Positions 45,101 to 53,307 are shown, numbered from the stretch's first letter. The stretch is 64,000 nucleotides of DNA from Flavobacterium sp. (GCA_018883065.1 VEQT01000001.1:1-64000); one strand, 5' to 3'. Notes: generated by a model not told the origin, from the letters alone. Made by a program: numbers and translations.

Positions 45101-46495
45101 AATATTCAAGCCAACTACACCGAAAACAGGGGTACTGTATTACCAGGCTACACACCTGGTTTGGGATTCTTTGGTAGTTCCAAGCCCACACTTGGTTTTA
45201 TCTTTGGTTCGCAGGAAGATGTTCGGTATGAGGCAGCCCGAAACGGTTGGTTGACAACCTATCCAAATTTCAACCAAAATTTCACGCAGGTTACCTCCAA
45301 AACCCTAAACCTTTCAGCTAACATTGATTTGTTTCCCGATTTTAAAGTTGATTTGACTGCCGATCGAAATTTTGTTGAAAATTATTCAGAGCAATATGAC
45401 GTAACAGATGGCCAATACAATTCACGTTCGCCGTATACCTTTGGTAATTACTCCATTTCAACCAACATGCTTAAAACAGCATTCAAAACCAGTGACGAGA
45501 ATTTTTCGTCTGCTTTTGAGGAGTTCCGTAGCAACCGACTCATCATTGCCAATCGTTTGGCCGAAAACTTTTATGGTGCCAATCCAATTCCACGTTATGG
45601 GGAAGGAGCCTACAGCGACCTGACCAATCCAATTTATGCCGCAAACGTGGGTTATCCAGTAGGGTTTGGCCGGAACAATCAAGCCGTATTGTTGCCCTCA
45701 TTCTTGGCTGCCTACACGGGCCTTACCGGTGAAGGAGCTGGTCAAGCGGCTAAAGGTATTTCGTTGGATGCATTTAGAAACATCCCAATACCCAATTGGA
45801 CAATTAAGTACAGTGGGTTGATGCGCTACACTTTTTTCAAAGAGAACTTCAAACGTTTTTCCATTCAAAACAGTTACAAAGCGACCTATACCCTAAACTC
45901 ATTCCGATCTAATTTTGAGTATGACAAAGCGCCTACGGGCTATCTTCCAAACGGAGCATTAAATGTAGATGCGGGTGGAAATTTATACAACAAATTATTA
46001 ATTTCTAATGTAAACTTGGTGGAACAATTTAGTCCCTTGGTGCGCCTTGATTTTGAATTAAAAAACTCGGTGAAAGTGCTGGCCGAAATGAAAAAAGACC
46101 GCGCCCTTTCGTTGAGTTTTGACAACAATTTACTTACAGAAGTAAAAGGCATTGAGTACATCATGGGATTGGGATACCGCATTAAAGACGTTATTTTCTC
46201 ATCTAAACTGGCCGATAATCCAACCGGAATCATCAAAAGTGATATTAACCTTAGACTCGACGGATCCTACCGAAATAGCCAAACCATTGTTCGTTATTTA
46301 GACTACAATAATAACCAACTTTCTGGTGGACAAAACATTTGGTCGGCAAAGCTTACCGCTGATTATGCGTTTAGTAAAAATTTTACTGCCATTTTCTATT
46401 ACGATCACTCTTTTTCAAAACCGGTTATTTCAACCTCATTCCCAATTACAAATATTCGTGGAGGATTTACCCTACGTTACAATTTTGGAAATTAA
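39182..46495 (+). CDS. sprA: SprA, outer-membrane translocon of the type IX secretion system
   Basis: A 2437-residue outer-membrane protein. In Flavobacterium johnsoniae SprA forms a very large single-chain barrel through which type IX substrates, including gliding adhesins, leave the cell; its Porphyromonas relative is Sov. The start MKNNYPFIRIPKLLHFLVG, with a signal peptide ending FQASAQ, the RYYVNSGFFSSIFGSNTIDVKPSGSVEIDLGLRY segment after residue 130, and the C-terminal strand VISTSFPITNIRGGFTLRYNF fit this family, as does the length. It starts with GTG, three bases after ruvA; no nearby in-frame ATG would keep the signal peptide. No secretion-motor genes (gldKLMN) are in the window. Confidence 0.95.
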   Translation: MKNNYPFIRIPKLLHFLVGLVFLCAFQASAQVEEEEPEDSIKTGSSLGKLTLKNPPSVLEAYTYDPVTDRYVYTNSVDGFNISYPIILTPKEYDQLVLRESMRNYFKKKGDAMDGKKEGSEEAKRDLLPRYYVNSGFFSSIFGSNTIDVKPSGSVEIDLGLRYTKLDNPAISPRNRTATTFDFNQRISMSLMGKVGTRLQVTANYDTQSTFAFQNAVKLEYTPTEDDIVQKIEVGNVSLPLNSSLIRGAQSLFGVKALLQFGKTSVTGIFSEQKSQTKSVTAQGGGTIQDFELFALDYDSDRHFFLSQYFRNKYDGALKNYPFIDSRVQITRLEVWVTNRQNRISNTNNNLRNIIALQDLGESQIPNVPDTDVVITPNTTGFFLVDPNSPVDNKNNKYDPSLINTGGGYLNPQIREIATAGQGFTGVVGVEAQDYAKLENARKLNTNEFSFNPQLGYISLQQRLANDEVLAVAYQYTIGDQVYQVGEFGNDGVDATQVGTTDGNTGQPSITSQTLLLKMLKSNLTNVEAPIWNLMMKNIYQIPGAYQLQQDDFKFNIFYADPSPLNYIKPLDGTPFPSNPLPENRLAETPLLKVFNLDKLNITNDPQIGGDGFFDFLPGLTVDPQNGRIIFTAVEPFGKLIFNKLRLNDTENYDGNPTSLLDYNDNQRKYVFKSLYDQTQATALQESAKNKYLLKGKFKSTGGDGIPIGAFNVPKGSVVVTAGGRILVEGVDYSVNYQAGRVQILDPALQASNTPIEVSVENNSTFGQQTRRFMGFNVEHKFSEKFVVGGTFLKMTERPMTTKSSYGQESVNNTIFGVNTNFSTDVPLLTRWVNKLPNMDTDVPSTFSLRGEVAFLKPEASQGDQFGGEATIYVDDFEGSQSNIDLRTPTSWTLSSTPVTTVKDFNEGAAGLAYGEKRAKLSWYSIDPIFYTQRPGGISIDDISSNKTRRIFSQELYPNTDIAVGQSQVINTFDLTYYPKERGPYNNNPFATNLNELPNPKDNFGGITRSLNSTNFEQGNVEYIQFWMLDPYVGNDVTPQELANPGKIVFNLGSISEDILKDGRKQFENGLPEVGSTLAPYSTPWGKVPVSQSLLYAFDTNEGNRQVQDVGFDGLADAQESAIYTNFAGLPDPAADNYSFYLSEAGSVLDRYKNYNGMEGNSPVSVTDTNRGNSTLPDVEDVNRDNTMDGFNAYYEYQIDLQPNMNVGSSPYVTNVMETVAQTPGATGGDTTPARWIQFKIPVTQFQDKVGPISDFRSIRFMRIYMTDFENQITLRFGALDLVRGEWRRYLKSLDAEDDQTNDLDGTDFDIETVNIQENSERLPINYISPPGVVREQLFNNNSIINQNEQSLALRVKDLETTDSRAVFKNISVDMRQFKKLKMFIHAEALVADAAPVANNEMVGFIRFGNDFTENFYQIEIPLEVSAAGSNTPELVWPEANNIDLQLDLLTQLKILSRQQPPLGPNEIFYQMENQLDPSRPAKLKIGVRGNPNFGLVRTLMVGIKNNTTGGTDPSGAPLTPKDVSGEVWFNELRLADMDNKGGMAAVVNIDGNIADFATVSATGKMSTIGFGTLEQGPNERSRDDMQQYNIVTNLSLGKLLPKKWNITLPFNYAIGEETITPQYDPFSQDIRLQQLLDITADANERENIRSRAIDYTKRQSINFIGVRKERSEKQKTRIYDPENLTLSYSYNEVNRHNYEIESFRDQQVRTTADYSFTIQPKPVEPLKKSKFLKKSEYWKMLRDFNFNYMPSTINFSSTILRQFNKQQFRQVDVEGIPLDPLYRRNFLFNYQYGFNYNMTKSLKFNYTATSSNIVRNYLNEFNEPDNSVTIWDDYWDVGDPNQHSQQFVVNYDIPINKIPVLSFVKSTYSYTGDYNWQRASLALSEFVDENGVSYNLGNTIQNASSHKLNTTFNMDAFYKYIGLSKNKGKTPAKTAQSTAPKPGQKVANAAPQVANEGSLFVNGLIGFLTSVRNIQANYTENRGTVLPGYTPGLGFFGSSKPTLGFIFGSQEDVRYEAARNGWLTTYPNFNQNFTQVTSKTLNLSANIDLFPDFKVDLTADRNFVENYSEQYDVTDGQYNSRSPYTFGNYSISTNMLKTAFKTSDENFSSAFEEFRSNRLIIANRLAENFYGANPIPRYGEGAYSDLTNPIYAANVGYPVGFGRNNQAVLLPSFLAAYTGLTGEGAGQAAKGISLDAFRNIPIPNWTIKYSGLMRYTFFKENFKRFSIQNSYKATYTLNSFRSNFEYDKAPTGYLPNGALNVDAGGNLYNKLLISNVNLVEQFSPLVRLDFELKNSVKVLAEMKKDRALSLSFDNNLLTEVKGIEYIMGLGYRIKDVIFSSKLADNPTGIIKSDINLRLDGSYRNSQTIVRYLDYNNNQLSGGQNIWSAKLTADYAFSKNFTAIFYYDHSFSKPVISTSFPITNIRGGFTLRYNFGN

Positions 46496-46529
46496 CAGGA
46501 AAACATTTTATTAAATCTAGGGGAAACAA

Positions 46530-46537
46530 TACATTTG
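46530..46537 (+). promoter_or_regulatory. -7 box of gcvH
   Basis: TACATTTG, 22 bases before the gcvH start codon. No clear TTTG at -33. Confidence 0.5.
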
Positions 46538-46559
46538 CCCCACAACTAATAAACGAACT

Positions 46560-46940
46560 ATGAATATTCCAGCAGAATTAAAATACACCAAAGACCACGA
46601 GTGGGTTTCATTAGAAGGCGATGTAGCCACCGTAGGAATTACCGCATTTGCTCAAAAAGAATTGGGCGACATTGTGTATGTTGAGGTAGAAACCCTTGAT
46701 CAAACCTTAGCCAAAGACGACGTTTTTGGTACAGTGGAAGCAGTAAAAACAGTATCCGATTTGTTCTTGCCGATGTCTGGCGAAATCATTGCTTTTAACG
46801 AAGGATTGGAATCTGCCCCCGAAACCGTAAATACTGATCCGTATGGCGCGGGCTGGATGATAAAAGTGAAAGTATCCGATAGTGCTGAATACGACGAATT
46901 ACTTTCGAGCGATGACTACAAAAACCTTATTGGAGCATAG
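46560..46940 (+). CDS. gcvH: Glycine cleavage system H protein
   Basis: Lipoyl carrier that shuttles the aminomethyl group among the P, T and L proteins during glycine breakdown, and can also donate lipoate. The 126 residues contain [24 protein letters not shown] and the lipoyl site [19 protein letters not shown] with Lys63. gcvP and gcvT are not nearby. The VanZ-like gene starts 29 bases inside its 3' end. Confidence 0.97.
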   Translation: MNIPAELKYTKDHEWVSLEGDVATVGITAFAQKELGDIVYVEVETLDQTLAKDDVFGTVEAVKTVSDLFLPMSGEIIAFNEGLESAPETVNTDPYGAGWMIKVKVSDSAEYDELLSSDDYKNLIGA

Positions 46941-47304
46941 GTTAGTTTACTTTTGGTCGGCCCAACTTTGGACACTTTTTGTGACGAGTTTGTGTTTGAT
47001 GAACGGCACAAATTTGCCTCGAGTAGGAATTAAAGGCGCCGACAAATATGTTCATTTTTGCTTTCATTTTGTTTTTGCATTACTTTGGTTTTTATATTTT
47101 TTCCGTAAGACAAATCGGTTAATCTACTCTGTTTTATTGGTGTTTGCATTTTCTTTTATTTTTGGTATTGGAATTGAACTTTCACAAGCCTATTTCACAT
47201 CCAATCGAAAGGCCGATGTTTTAGATGTAGCAGCCAACACAACAGGAGCCCTCACCGCATTGTCGTTTATGCTAATTTATAGTACTACCAAAAAACAATC
47301 TTGA
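46912..47304 (+). CDS. VanZ-family membrane protein
   Basis: A 130-residue integral membrane protein with four hydrophobic segments. The middle [18 protein letters not shown] and the end [25 protein letters not shown] are the VanZ-like pattern. Despite the name, most family members have no link to vancomycin or teicoplanin resistance, and the function is unknown. I choose the ATG at 46912 ([15 protein letters not shown]), which overlaps gcvH by 29 bases and suggests coupled translation; an upstream GTG at 46882 is less likely. A terminator follows. Confidence 0.8.
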   Translation: MTTKTLLEHRLVYFWSAQLWTLFVTSLCLMNGTNLPRVGIKGADKYVHFCFHFVFALLWFLYFFRKTNRLIYSVLLVFAFSFIFGIGIELSQAYFTSNRKADVLDVAANTTGALTALSFMLIYSTTKKQS

Positions 47305-47322
47305 ATTTTACCACACATTAGG

Positions 47323-47346
47323 GTCCCACATTGGTGGGATTTTTTA
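47323..47346 (+). terminator. Terminator after gcvH-vanZ
   Basis: TCCCAC (47324-47329) pairs with GTGGGA (47334-47339), loop of four bases, followed by TTTTTT. Confidence 0.7.
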
Positions 47347-47356
47347 TTTTTATACC

Positions 47357-48100
47357 ATGAATATCAAACCGTATCTAGACGCAACGTATTTAAAAACGGC
47401 TGAACAGGACAACTTGACCATAGAAGCACATGCAGCTTTAGTTCAAGAAAAAATACAAGAAGCCATAGTATCCGATTTTAAACTGATTATGATTCGACCC
47501 GAGTGGGTAGCTACTGCCAAGCAAATGATTAGTGCGGCTCATTCTCCAGTTTGTATTGGTACAGTTATTGATTTTCCATTGGGCCAATCGACTATTCAGC
47601 AAAAAATAGACGAAGCAACACAAGCCATACAAAATGGTGCCGATGATTTGGATTTTGTTACCAATTACGAAGCCTTCAAAGCTGGAAAAATAGATTTGGT
47701 GAAAAGTGAAATACTGGCCTGTACCCAGTTGGGTATGGAGCACCATAAAATTGTGAAATGGATTATCGAAGTAGATGCTTTGAGTCCTGCTCAAATTATT
47801 CAATTTACAGTCTTGATTAAAAATGTTGTGATTGCTCATTTTAAAGAAGACTGCTATGCCAATGTTTTTGTGAAATCGTCCACAGGGTTTTATCCTGCTG
47901 CCGGGCGTGTTTCTACTACTGATCCGTTTTCATCTATTGTATTAATGGTCGAAAATAGTTTTCCGCTCCCGGTAAAAGCAGCAGGTGGTGTACGAAGCTA
48001 TGACGATGCAATTGCCTTGATTCGATTGGGAGTAAAACGCATTGGTACGTCAGCAGCCAAACAAATAGCCGATGGAAACGCACACAATTTGAACTATTAA
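47357..48100 (+). CDS. deoC: Deoxyribose-phosphate aldolase
   Basis: Splits 2-deoxyribose 5-phosphate into glyceraldehyde 3-phosphate and acetaldehyde during deoxynucleoside breakdown. The 247 residues hold the Schiff-base lysine in FVKSSTGF (Lys173), the second catalytic lysine in PVKAAGGVR (Lys207) and the acidic residue Asp99 in GADDLDFVTN. No other deo genes are close. It begins 11 bases after the preceding terminator and is followed at 21 bases by the RemB-like gene. Confidence 0.93.
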   Translation: MNIKPYLDATYLKTAEQDNLTIEAHAALVQEKIQEAIVSDFKLIMIRPEWVATAKQMISAAHSPVCIGTVIDFPLGQSTIQQKIDEATQAIQNGADDLDFVTNYEAFKAGKIDLVKSEILACTQLGMEHHKIVKWIIEVDALSPAQIIQFTVLIKNVVIAHFKEDCYANVFVKSSTGFYPAAGRVSTTDPFSSIVLMVENSFPLPVKAAGGVRSYDDAIALIRLGVKRIGTSAAKQIADGNAHNLNY

Positions 48101-48121
48101 GCGCATTAACAATATAGCTGC

Positions 48122-50236
48122 ATGAAAATTAAATTTCTTTTTTTGGCCCTGCTTATTTCACTGTCCATACAGGCACAATTGGTGCAACAAAATAGTCAAT
48201 TGGCACCCAGACCAGCCAGTTGCGCATCGGTTACAGAAGCACAACTCGGGCAGTGTTTTGCCGATTATGTGCAAGATTTTATTTACAACCACTTTGAATT
48301 ACCAGATTCGGCCAAGGATCCATCCTTCAAGGCCAATCTTACCGTTTTGTTTGAGGTTACTGAAAGTGGCAGTTGCAAGGTTTTATTTGTAGACAGTCCA
48401 GATGCAACTTTAACCCAAGCTACCCAAGCGGTGTTTGCTCAGTTCCCGGTTTTTCAACCAGCTATGTATAACAGTCGACCTACATTTGCCAAGTACACAC
48501 TTGAGCTGTCTATTCCTTTAAAAAGCAGTGCAGACTTGGCGGCTGAATCTGCACAATTGGCTCAAAAGTCGAGCCAAGATTTTTACCAAAACAGAAACAA
48601 GGAGTTACAAGAGTACGATAAAATTAGCTATGCCAAGTATAGCAATCCCGAATACAAAAGCCCTATTTCAATTCCCTTTTCGCATAGTTTTTACGCCCAT
48701 TTTGACGCGGCACTCAACCAAGTGGGTGGGAATAATCACACGGCCATTAAGCCCTTTTCGTATCAATCGGTTGCCGCTTATTACAGCATAGAAAATGAGC
48801 ACAAGTCGATGGTGATTGCTAAAAAAGGGTGGTGGGGACGCAAGCTTTTTAATGAAAATATGGCAGCAATTCAAGGCGATTCATATTGGTTTACAGTTAA
48901 TCCTATTGTTGATTTTCAGCTGGGCAAAAGCAAATCCAATGTGTCCAATGCTACTTTTATCAATACCCGTGGGGTGCAGGTGCAAGGAGGTTTGGGTCAG
49001 CAGATTAGTTTCAGCACCACTATTTTTGAAAGCCAAGGCCGTTTTGCCGATTACTTTAATCGTTATGCCGAATCCATCGCGCCTGCTGGGGGTGATCCCG
49101 CAGTAATACCCGGAATTGGCATTGCCAAACAATTTAAAACATCTGCCTTTGACATGCCCTTGGCCGAAGCCACAATAACCTATAAACCTGCAGCTTTTTT
49201 TACTTTGCAGAGCGGCTATGGCCGAAACTTTGTGGGCGATGGGTACCGTTCTTTGATTACCACTGATGGGGTGAGTCCTTACCCTTATTTTAAATTGAAT
49301 ACCAAGTTTTGGAAAATTCAATACACAAACACCTATATGTTTTTAAAAGATGTTCGGCCCGAAGTAACTTTAGAACGCACCTTTGCTACCAAATATTTGG
49401 CCAATCATTACCTGAGTTGGAATGCCACCAAACGATTGAATATTGGCTTTTTTGAATCGGTAATTTGGGCCAATACAAACGGACGTGGGTTTGACATGAG
49501 CTTTTTTAATCCCATTATTTTTTATCGTTCCGTCGAATTTTCTTCGTCTGCACGAACAGGAAATGCCTTATTGGGACTCACTGGGAAATACAAGTGGAAC
49601 AATCAGCTCAATTTTTATGGCCAGTTTTTGTTAGATGAGTTTTCATTGCAAGACGTAAAAGCAGGACAAAATAGTTGGAAAAATAAATACGGCTTTCAGT
49701 TGGGGATGAAGTATTTTAACGCCTTTAATATTCCGCATTTATTGTTGCAAGTGGAGTACAATCAGGTTCGGCCATATGTGTATGCGCACAGCGATCCGTT
49801 GACTAATTATGGACACACCAATCAAAGTTTAGGGCACCAATGGGGCGGAAATTTCAAGGAGTGCATCTTTATTGCACGCTATTATAAAGGCCGATTTTTT
49901 GCCGACGGAAAACTCACTTACGGCACGCGTGGCTTGGATTTTAACACCTTTGATAACACGCTAAATTATGGCAGCAACATTTACCGGGATTATGATGATC
50001 AACGGGCAGCCAATACCGGAGTAGTTATTGGACAAGGAAACAAAACTACGGTTGCTATTGCCGATTTTCAAGCGGGTTATTTGGTTAATCCAGCTACCAA
50101 TTTAAAATTGTTTGGCAATATTATATACAGAAATTTCAATCCATTGGTAGACAATAAATTGCATTTTAAAGAAGCGACCACTTGGATTTCAGTAGGTTTA
50201 CGCAGCGATATTTTTAATTGGTATTTGGATTATTAA
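48122..50236 (+). CDS. remB: RemB-like gliding motility outer-membrane protein
   Basis: A 704-residue exported protein with signal peptide MKIKFLFLALLISLSIQAQ. Residues about 30-140 (FKANLTVLFEVTESGSCKVLFV, then a paired Ala/Gln stretch) resemble a TonB C-terminal-like or small energy-transducer fold; the rest is rich in aromatic beta strands (YWFTVNPIVDFQLGKS, GIGIAKQFKTSAFDM, LQSGYGRNFVGDGYRS) and ends in DIFNWYLDY, as expected for an outer-membrane barrel. I assign RemB mainly because in F. johnsoniae, as I remember it, remB lies a few genes after sprA with gcvH and a VanZ gene between. RemB is implicated in cell-surface movement; its mechanism is not settled. Confidence 0.7.
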   Translation: MKIKFLFLALLISLSIQAQLVQQNSQLAPRPASCASVTEAQLGQCFADYVQDFIYNHFELPDSAKDPSFKANLTVLFEVTESGSCKVLFVDSPDATLTQATQAVFAQFPVFQPAMYNSRPTFAKYTLELSIPLKSSADLAAESAQLAQKSSQDFYQNRNKELQEYDKISYAKYSNPEYKSPISIPFSHSFYAHFDAALNQVGGNNHTAIKPFSYQSVAAYYSIENEHKSMVIAKKGWWGRKLFNENMAAIQGDSYWFTVNPIVDFQLGKSKSNVSNATFINTRGVQVQGGLGQQISFSTTIFESQGRFADYFNRYAESIAPAGGDPAVIPGIGIAKQFKTSAFDMPLAEATITYKPAAFFTLQSGYGRNFVGDGYRSLITTDGVSPYPYFKLNTKFWKIQYTNTYMFLKDVRPEVTLERTFATKYLANHYLSWNATKRLNIGFFESVIWANTNGRGFDMSFFNPIIFYRSVEFSSSARTGNALLGLTGKYKWNNQLNFYGQFLLDEFSLQDVKAGQNSWKNKYGFQLGMKYFNAFNIPHLLLQVEYNQVRPYVYAHSDPLTNYGHTNQSLGHQWGGNFKECIFIARYYKGRFFADGKLTYGTRGLDFNTFDNTLNYGSNIYRDYDDQRAANTGVVIGQGNKTTVAIADFQAGYLVNPATNLKLFGNIIYRNFNPLVDNKLHFKEATTWISVGLRSDIFNWYLDY

Positions 50237-50296
50237 ACTACACATTTAATCTAAAAAATATACAAAATTGGCTGCCAAATTCAAGTAGGTAATTCC

Positions 50297-50304
50297 TATA
50301 TTTG
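50297..50304 (+). promoter_or_regulatory. -7 box of the ctaB-cox III-cox IV cluster
   Basis: TATATTTG, 19 bases before the start codon of the heme O synthase gene. No clear -33 partner. Confidence 0.5.
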
Positions 50305-50323
50305 CGCCACTTTTAACCCGCTT

Positions 50324-51226
50324 ATGTATCCCACATCGCATTCTTTTTCACTCAAGCAATTGGCCGTTGACTTTAAAGACATTACCAAGGCAGGTTTAGC
50401 TATTAGTGTAGTTTTTTCGTCGGTTGCAGGTTATGTACTGGGAGTCAATTCGTTACAAGAGTTACGTGTGGGTAATTTACTGATGCTTGTTTTCGGAGGT
50501 TATTGCATGGTAGGCGCTTCAAACGCTTTTAACCAAGTAATCGAAAAAGATCTCGATGCCTTAATGGATCGAACCAAAAATAGACCTGTTGCTTCAGGTC
50601 GAATGAAGCCCAATCACGCCTTGCTTTTGGCATTCCTACTTACCTTAATTGGACTTGTTTTGTTGTATCTCATCAATCCCAAGTCGGCCATGTTTGGCGC
50701 CATATCTATCTTTTTGTACACGAGTTTGTATACGCCACTAAAAACCGTTACGCCACTCTCTGTATTTGTGGGCGCCTTTCCAGGCGCTATACCATTCATG
50801 CTCGGTTGGGTAGCTGCTACGGGGCATTTTGGTATTGAAGCAGGTACCTTATTTTTGATTCAGTTCTTTTGGCAATTTCCCCATTTTTGGGCTATTGGTT
50901 GGTTCTTGTTTGAGGATTATGAAAAAGCAGGGTTCTACATGTTGCCGTCTGGAAAAAAGGACACCTCTACTGCTTTACAAACCATCTTATACACCTGTTG
51001 GTTAATACTTGCCAGTTTGTTACCCGTTTTGGGCTTAACCGGTCAATTTTTTATTACGCCAATTACTGCTGTATTTGTATTTTTGCTCGGCATTTGGATG
51101 TTGTATTTTGCGATTCAATTGTACAATAAACGCACTGCAAAAGCTGCGCGAACGTTGATGTTAGTGAGTGTATCTTACATTACTCTGTTGCAACTACTTT
51201 ATATTGCTGATAAATTTTTAAGATAA
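50324..51226 (+). CDS. ctaB: Heme O synthase (protoheme IX farnesyltransferase)
   Basis: Integral membrane prenyltransferase that adds a farnesyl group to heme B, the first step toward the heme A of the oxidase. The 300 residues have about nine helices and the prenyl-diphosphate site NAFNQVIEKDLDALMDRTKNRP, with the second motif LGWVAATGHF. The stop codon is followed at once by the start of the next gene. It opens a cluster of oxidase subunits and assembly factors. It is also called cyoE in other bacteria. Confidence 0.95.
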   Translation: MYPTSHSFSLKQLAVDFKDITKAGLAISVVFSSVAGYVLGVNSLQELRVGNLLMLVFGGYCMVGASNAFNQVIEKDLDALMDRTKNRPVASGRMKPNHALLLAFLLTLIGLVLLYLINPKSAMFGAISIFLYTSLYTPLKTVTPLSVFVGAFPGAIPFMLGWVAATGHFGIEAGTLFLIQFFWQFPHFWAIGWFLFEDYEKAGFYMLPSGKKDTSTALQTILYTCWLILASLLPVLGLTGQFFITPITAVFVFLLGIWMLYFAIQLYNKRTAKAARTLMLVSVSYITLLQLLYIADKFLR

Positions 51227-51817
51227 ATGAAACAAGATAAAATGACCTTAGAAGAACACAAAGCCCGTACTGATCGTTCGTACAAATTATTGCTTTTGTT
51301 TGCTATGCTCAGTATGACCATGATGTTTGCCGGATTAACCAGTGCATTTGTGGTGAGTAAATCAAGACCGGATTGGCTCAAGGATTTTGAGATGCCATCT
51401 GCTTTTTACGTGAGTACTGCGATTATACTATTGGGAAGCCTAACGATGCATATGGCCAAAAAATACATTCAAAAAGATCAACGTGCATCTACAACAAAGA
51501 TGCTTTGGGCTACTTTGGTGTTGGGAATTTTATTTTTTGTGTTTCAATTTATTGGCTTTCAACAGGTCATTTCACAAGGATATTATTTTACAGGTAGTGC
51601 AAGCTCAATCACAACTACTTTTTTGTATGTAGTTACCCTTACGCACTTGCTGCATCTATTGGGCGGAATAATTTCACTTGTGGTTATAATTTATAATCAT
51701 TTTAAACAAAAATACAATGCAAGTCAAACCATTGGAATTGAGTTAGGTGCGATGTATTGGCACTTTCTGGATTTATTGTGGATTTACTTGTTTTTGTTTT
51801 TAAATTTCTTCAACTAA
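51227..51817 (+). CDS. Cytochrome c oxidase subunit III family protein (short form)
   Basis: A 196-residue membrane protein with five helices, of the heme-copper oxidase subunit III family. Visible features are the LTSAFVVSKSRPDW loop, LTHLLHLLGGIISLVV and the final IGIELGAMYWHFLDLLWIYLFLFLNFF, the C-terminal helix pattern of the family. It starts directly after the ctaB stop codon, so translation is coupled. A second subunit III gene follows; the two are probably both structural parts of the oxidase. Confidence 0.88.
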   Translation: MKQDKMTLEEHKARTDRSYKLLLLFAMLSMTMMFAGLTSAFVVSKSRPDWLKDFEMPSAFYVSTAIILLGSLTMHMAKKYIQKDQRASTTKMLWATLVLGILFFVFQFIGFQQVISQGYYFTGSASSITTTFLYVVTLTHLLHLLGGIISLVVIIYNHFKQKYNASQTIGIELGAMYWHFLDLLWIYLFLFLNFFN

Positions 51818-51860
51818 GAAAAAAACGTAAATTTGAACACTTTTTAATGAACTACTTTTT

Positions 51861-52889
51861 ATGGGAGCGACAGTAACAACTGCAAACACTGAAGAAAAAA
51901 CTTGGGGCGGCGGAAATGAGCCGTTAGGAGCAAGTTATGGCAAATTAATGATGTGGTTTTTTATCGTATCGGATGCCTTGACTTTTTCTGGATTCCTTGC
52001 TGCGTATGGTTTTTCACGATTTAAATTTATTGAAACTTGGCCTTTGCCAGACGAAGTGTTTACGCACTTTCCATTTATGCACGGCGTTTCAGCACCTATG
52101 TATTATGTGGCTTTAATGACATTTATTTTGATTTTCTCCTCTGTTACTATGGTATTGGCAGTTGATGCTGGTCACCACATGAACAAAAAGAAAGTTACTT
52201 TTTATATGTTTTTGACCATTATTGGTGGATTAATATTCGTTGGATCTCAGGCTTGGGAATGGAAAAATTTCATTAAAGGAGAATACGGAGCTATCGAAAC
52301 AAAAGGCGGAAGTTTGCTGCAATTTGTAGACAATACAGGTAAACGATTAAAACTAGAAGATTTTGCAGTGCATTTGCCAGAAGAACGCGAGCAGTTAAAA
52401 CGCAGCAATGCAAAATGGTTTATGGATGAGCCTACGTTAACAACCTATTCAGTTGCTGAAGTGCAAGCCGGATTTAAAGCACATCCTGAAGTTTTGGTGC
52501 GTATTGAAACCATTTACAAAGGGGATGCAGCTACCAAAAATGATGCGACAATTGATCATACATTAAGCAAAACCAAACACAAAACAATTTTAACCCGCGC
52601 AGCGTCAGAAAAACGTTTAGAAAATGCGGCTCTGGTTGTTGAGGGCGCTAACTTAACAAGAAACGAATACGGAAGTAAATTATTTGCTGACTTCTTTTTC
52701 TTTATTACAGGTTTCCACGGATTCCACGTATTTTCTGGTGTAATTATCAACATCATCATTTTCTTTAATGTATTGTTGGGAACCTACGAAAAAAGAAAAA
52801 GCTACGAAATGGTAGAAAAAGTAGGTTTGTACTGGCACTTCGTAGACTTAGTTTGGGTTTTTGTATTTACATTCTTCTATTTAGTTTAA
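51861..52889 (+). CDS. Cytochrome c oxidase subunit III with large insertion
   Basis: A 342-residue subunit III. N- and C-terminal parts follow the family: MMWFFIVSDALTFSGFLAAY, FGSQ-like VGSQAWEWKNFIKG, then FFFFITGFHGFHVFSGV and LYWHFVDLVWVFVFTFFYLV at the end. Between WEW and YGSKLFADFFF a charged, soluble-looking segment of about 130 residues (roughly 141-272) replaces a loop that is normally around 15 residues. A box TAAATTTG at 51828-51835 could be an internal promoter. Subunit IV follows closely. Confidence 0.9.
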   Translation: MGATVTTANTEEKTWGGGNEPLGASYGKLMMWFFIVSDALTFSGFLAAYGFSRFKFIETWPLPDEVFTHFPFMHGVSAPMYYVALMTFILIFSSVTMVLAVDAGHHMNKKKVTFYMFLTIIGGLIFVGSQAWEWKNFIKGEYGAIETKGGSLLQFVDNTGKRLKLEDFAVHLPEEREQLKRSNAKWFMDEPTLTTYSVAEVQAGFKAHPEVLVRIETIYKGDAATKNDATIDHTLSKTKHKTILTRAASEKRLENAALVVEGANLTRNEYGSKLFADFFFFITGFHGFHVFSGVIINIIIFFNVLLGTYEKRKSYEMVEKVGLYWHFVDLVWVFVFTFFYLV

Positions 52890-52906
52890 TTTTTGATTTG
52901 ATTATT

Positions 52907-53257
52907 ATGTCACACGAACACGTATCGAATACCAATAGAATATGGCTTGTATTTGGAATTCTCTCTGCTGTAACCATTGTTGAGGTTTTTCTAGGGATCA
53001 TAAAGCCTGAATCATTGCACATGAATAATCTTTTGGGGATGAATTTACTCAACTGGATTTTCATCCTTTTAACCATTTTTAAAGCGTACTATATTGTATG
53101 GGCATTTATGCATATGGAGGGCGAAAAAAGTAGTCTTCGATGGTCTGTGGTTGCCCCAGTAATTTTCTTAGTACTTTATTTATTATTTATTTTATTGATT
53201 GAAGCTAACTATGTTTTTGAGGTATTTAAAAACGCTACCATCAAGTGGAATTTTTAA
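52907..53257 (+). CDS. Cytochrome c oxidase subunit IV family protein
   Basis: A 116-residue membrane protein with three helices: IWLVFGILSAVTIVEVFLG, LNWIFILLTIFKAYYIVWAFMHM and APVIFLVLYLLFILLIEANY. This matches the small subunit IV of caa3-type and related oxidases (the prokaryotic cytochrome C oxidase subunit IV family). The frame starts earlier in subunit III, but MSHEHVSNTNRIW at 52907 gives the family N terminus. A terminator follows, which probably ends the ctaB-cox III-cox III-cox IV unit. Confidence 0.88.
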   Translation: MSHEHVSNTNRIWLVFGILSAVTIVEVFLGIIKPESLHMNNLLGMNLLNWIFILLTIFKAYYIVWAFMHMEGEKSSLRWSVVAPVIFLVLYLLFILLIEANYVFEVFKNATIKWNF

Positions 53258-53278
53258 TCCAATAATATATTCATCAAG

Positions 53279-53307
53279 AGGTACGTCTATTGGCGTACCT
53301 TTTTTTA
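53279..53307 (+). terminator. Terminator after oxidase subunit IV
   Basis: AGGTACG (53279-53285) pairs with CGTACCT (53294-53300), eight-base loop, followed by a run of T. Confidence 0.8.
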
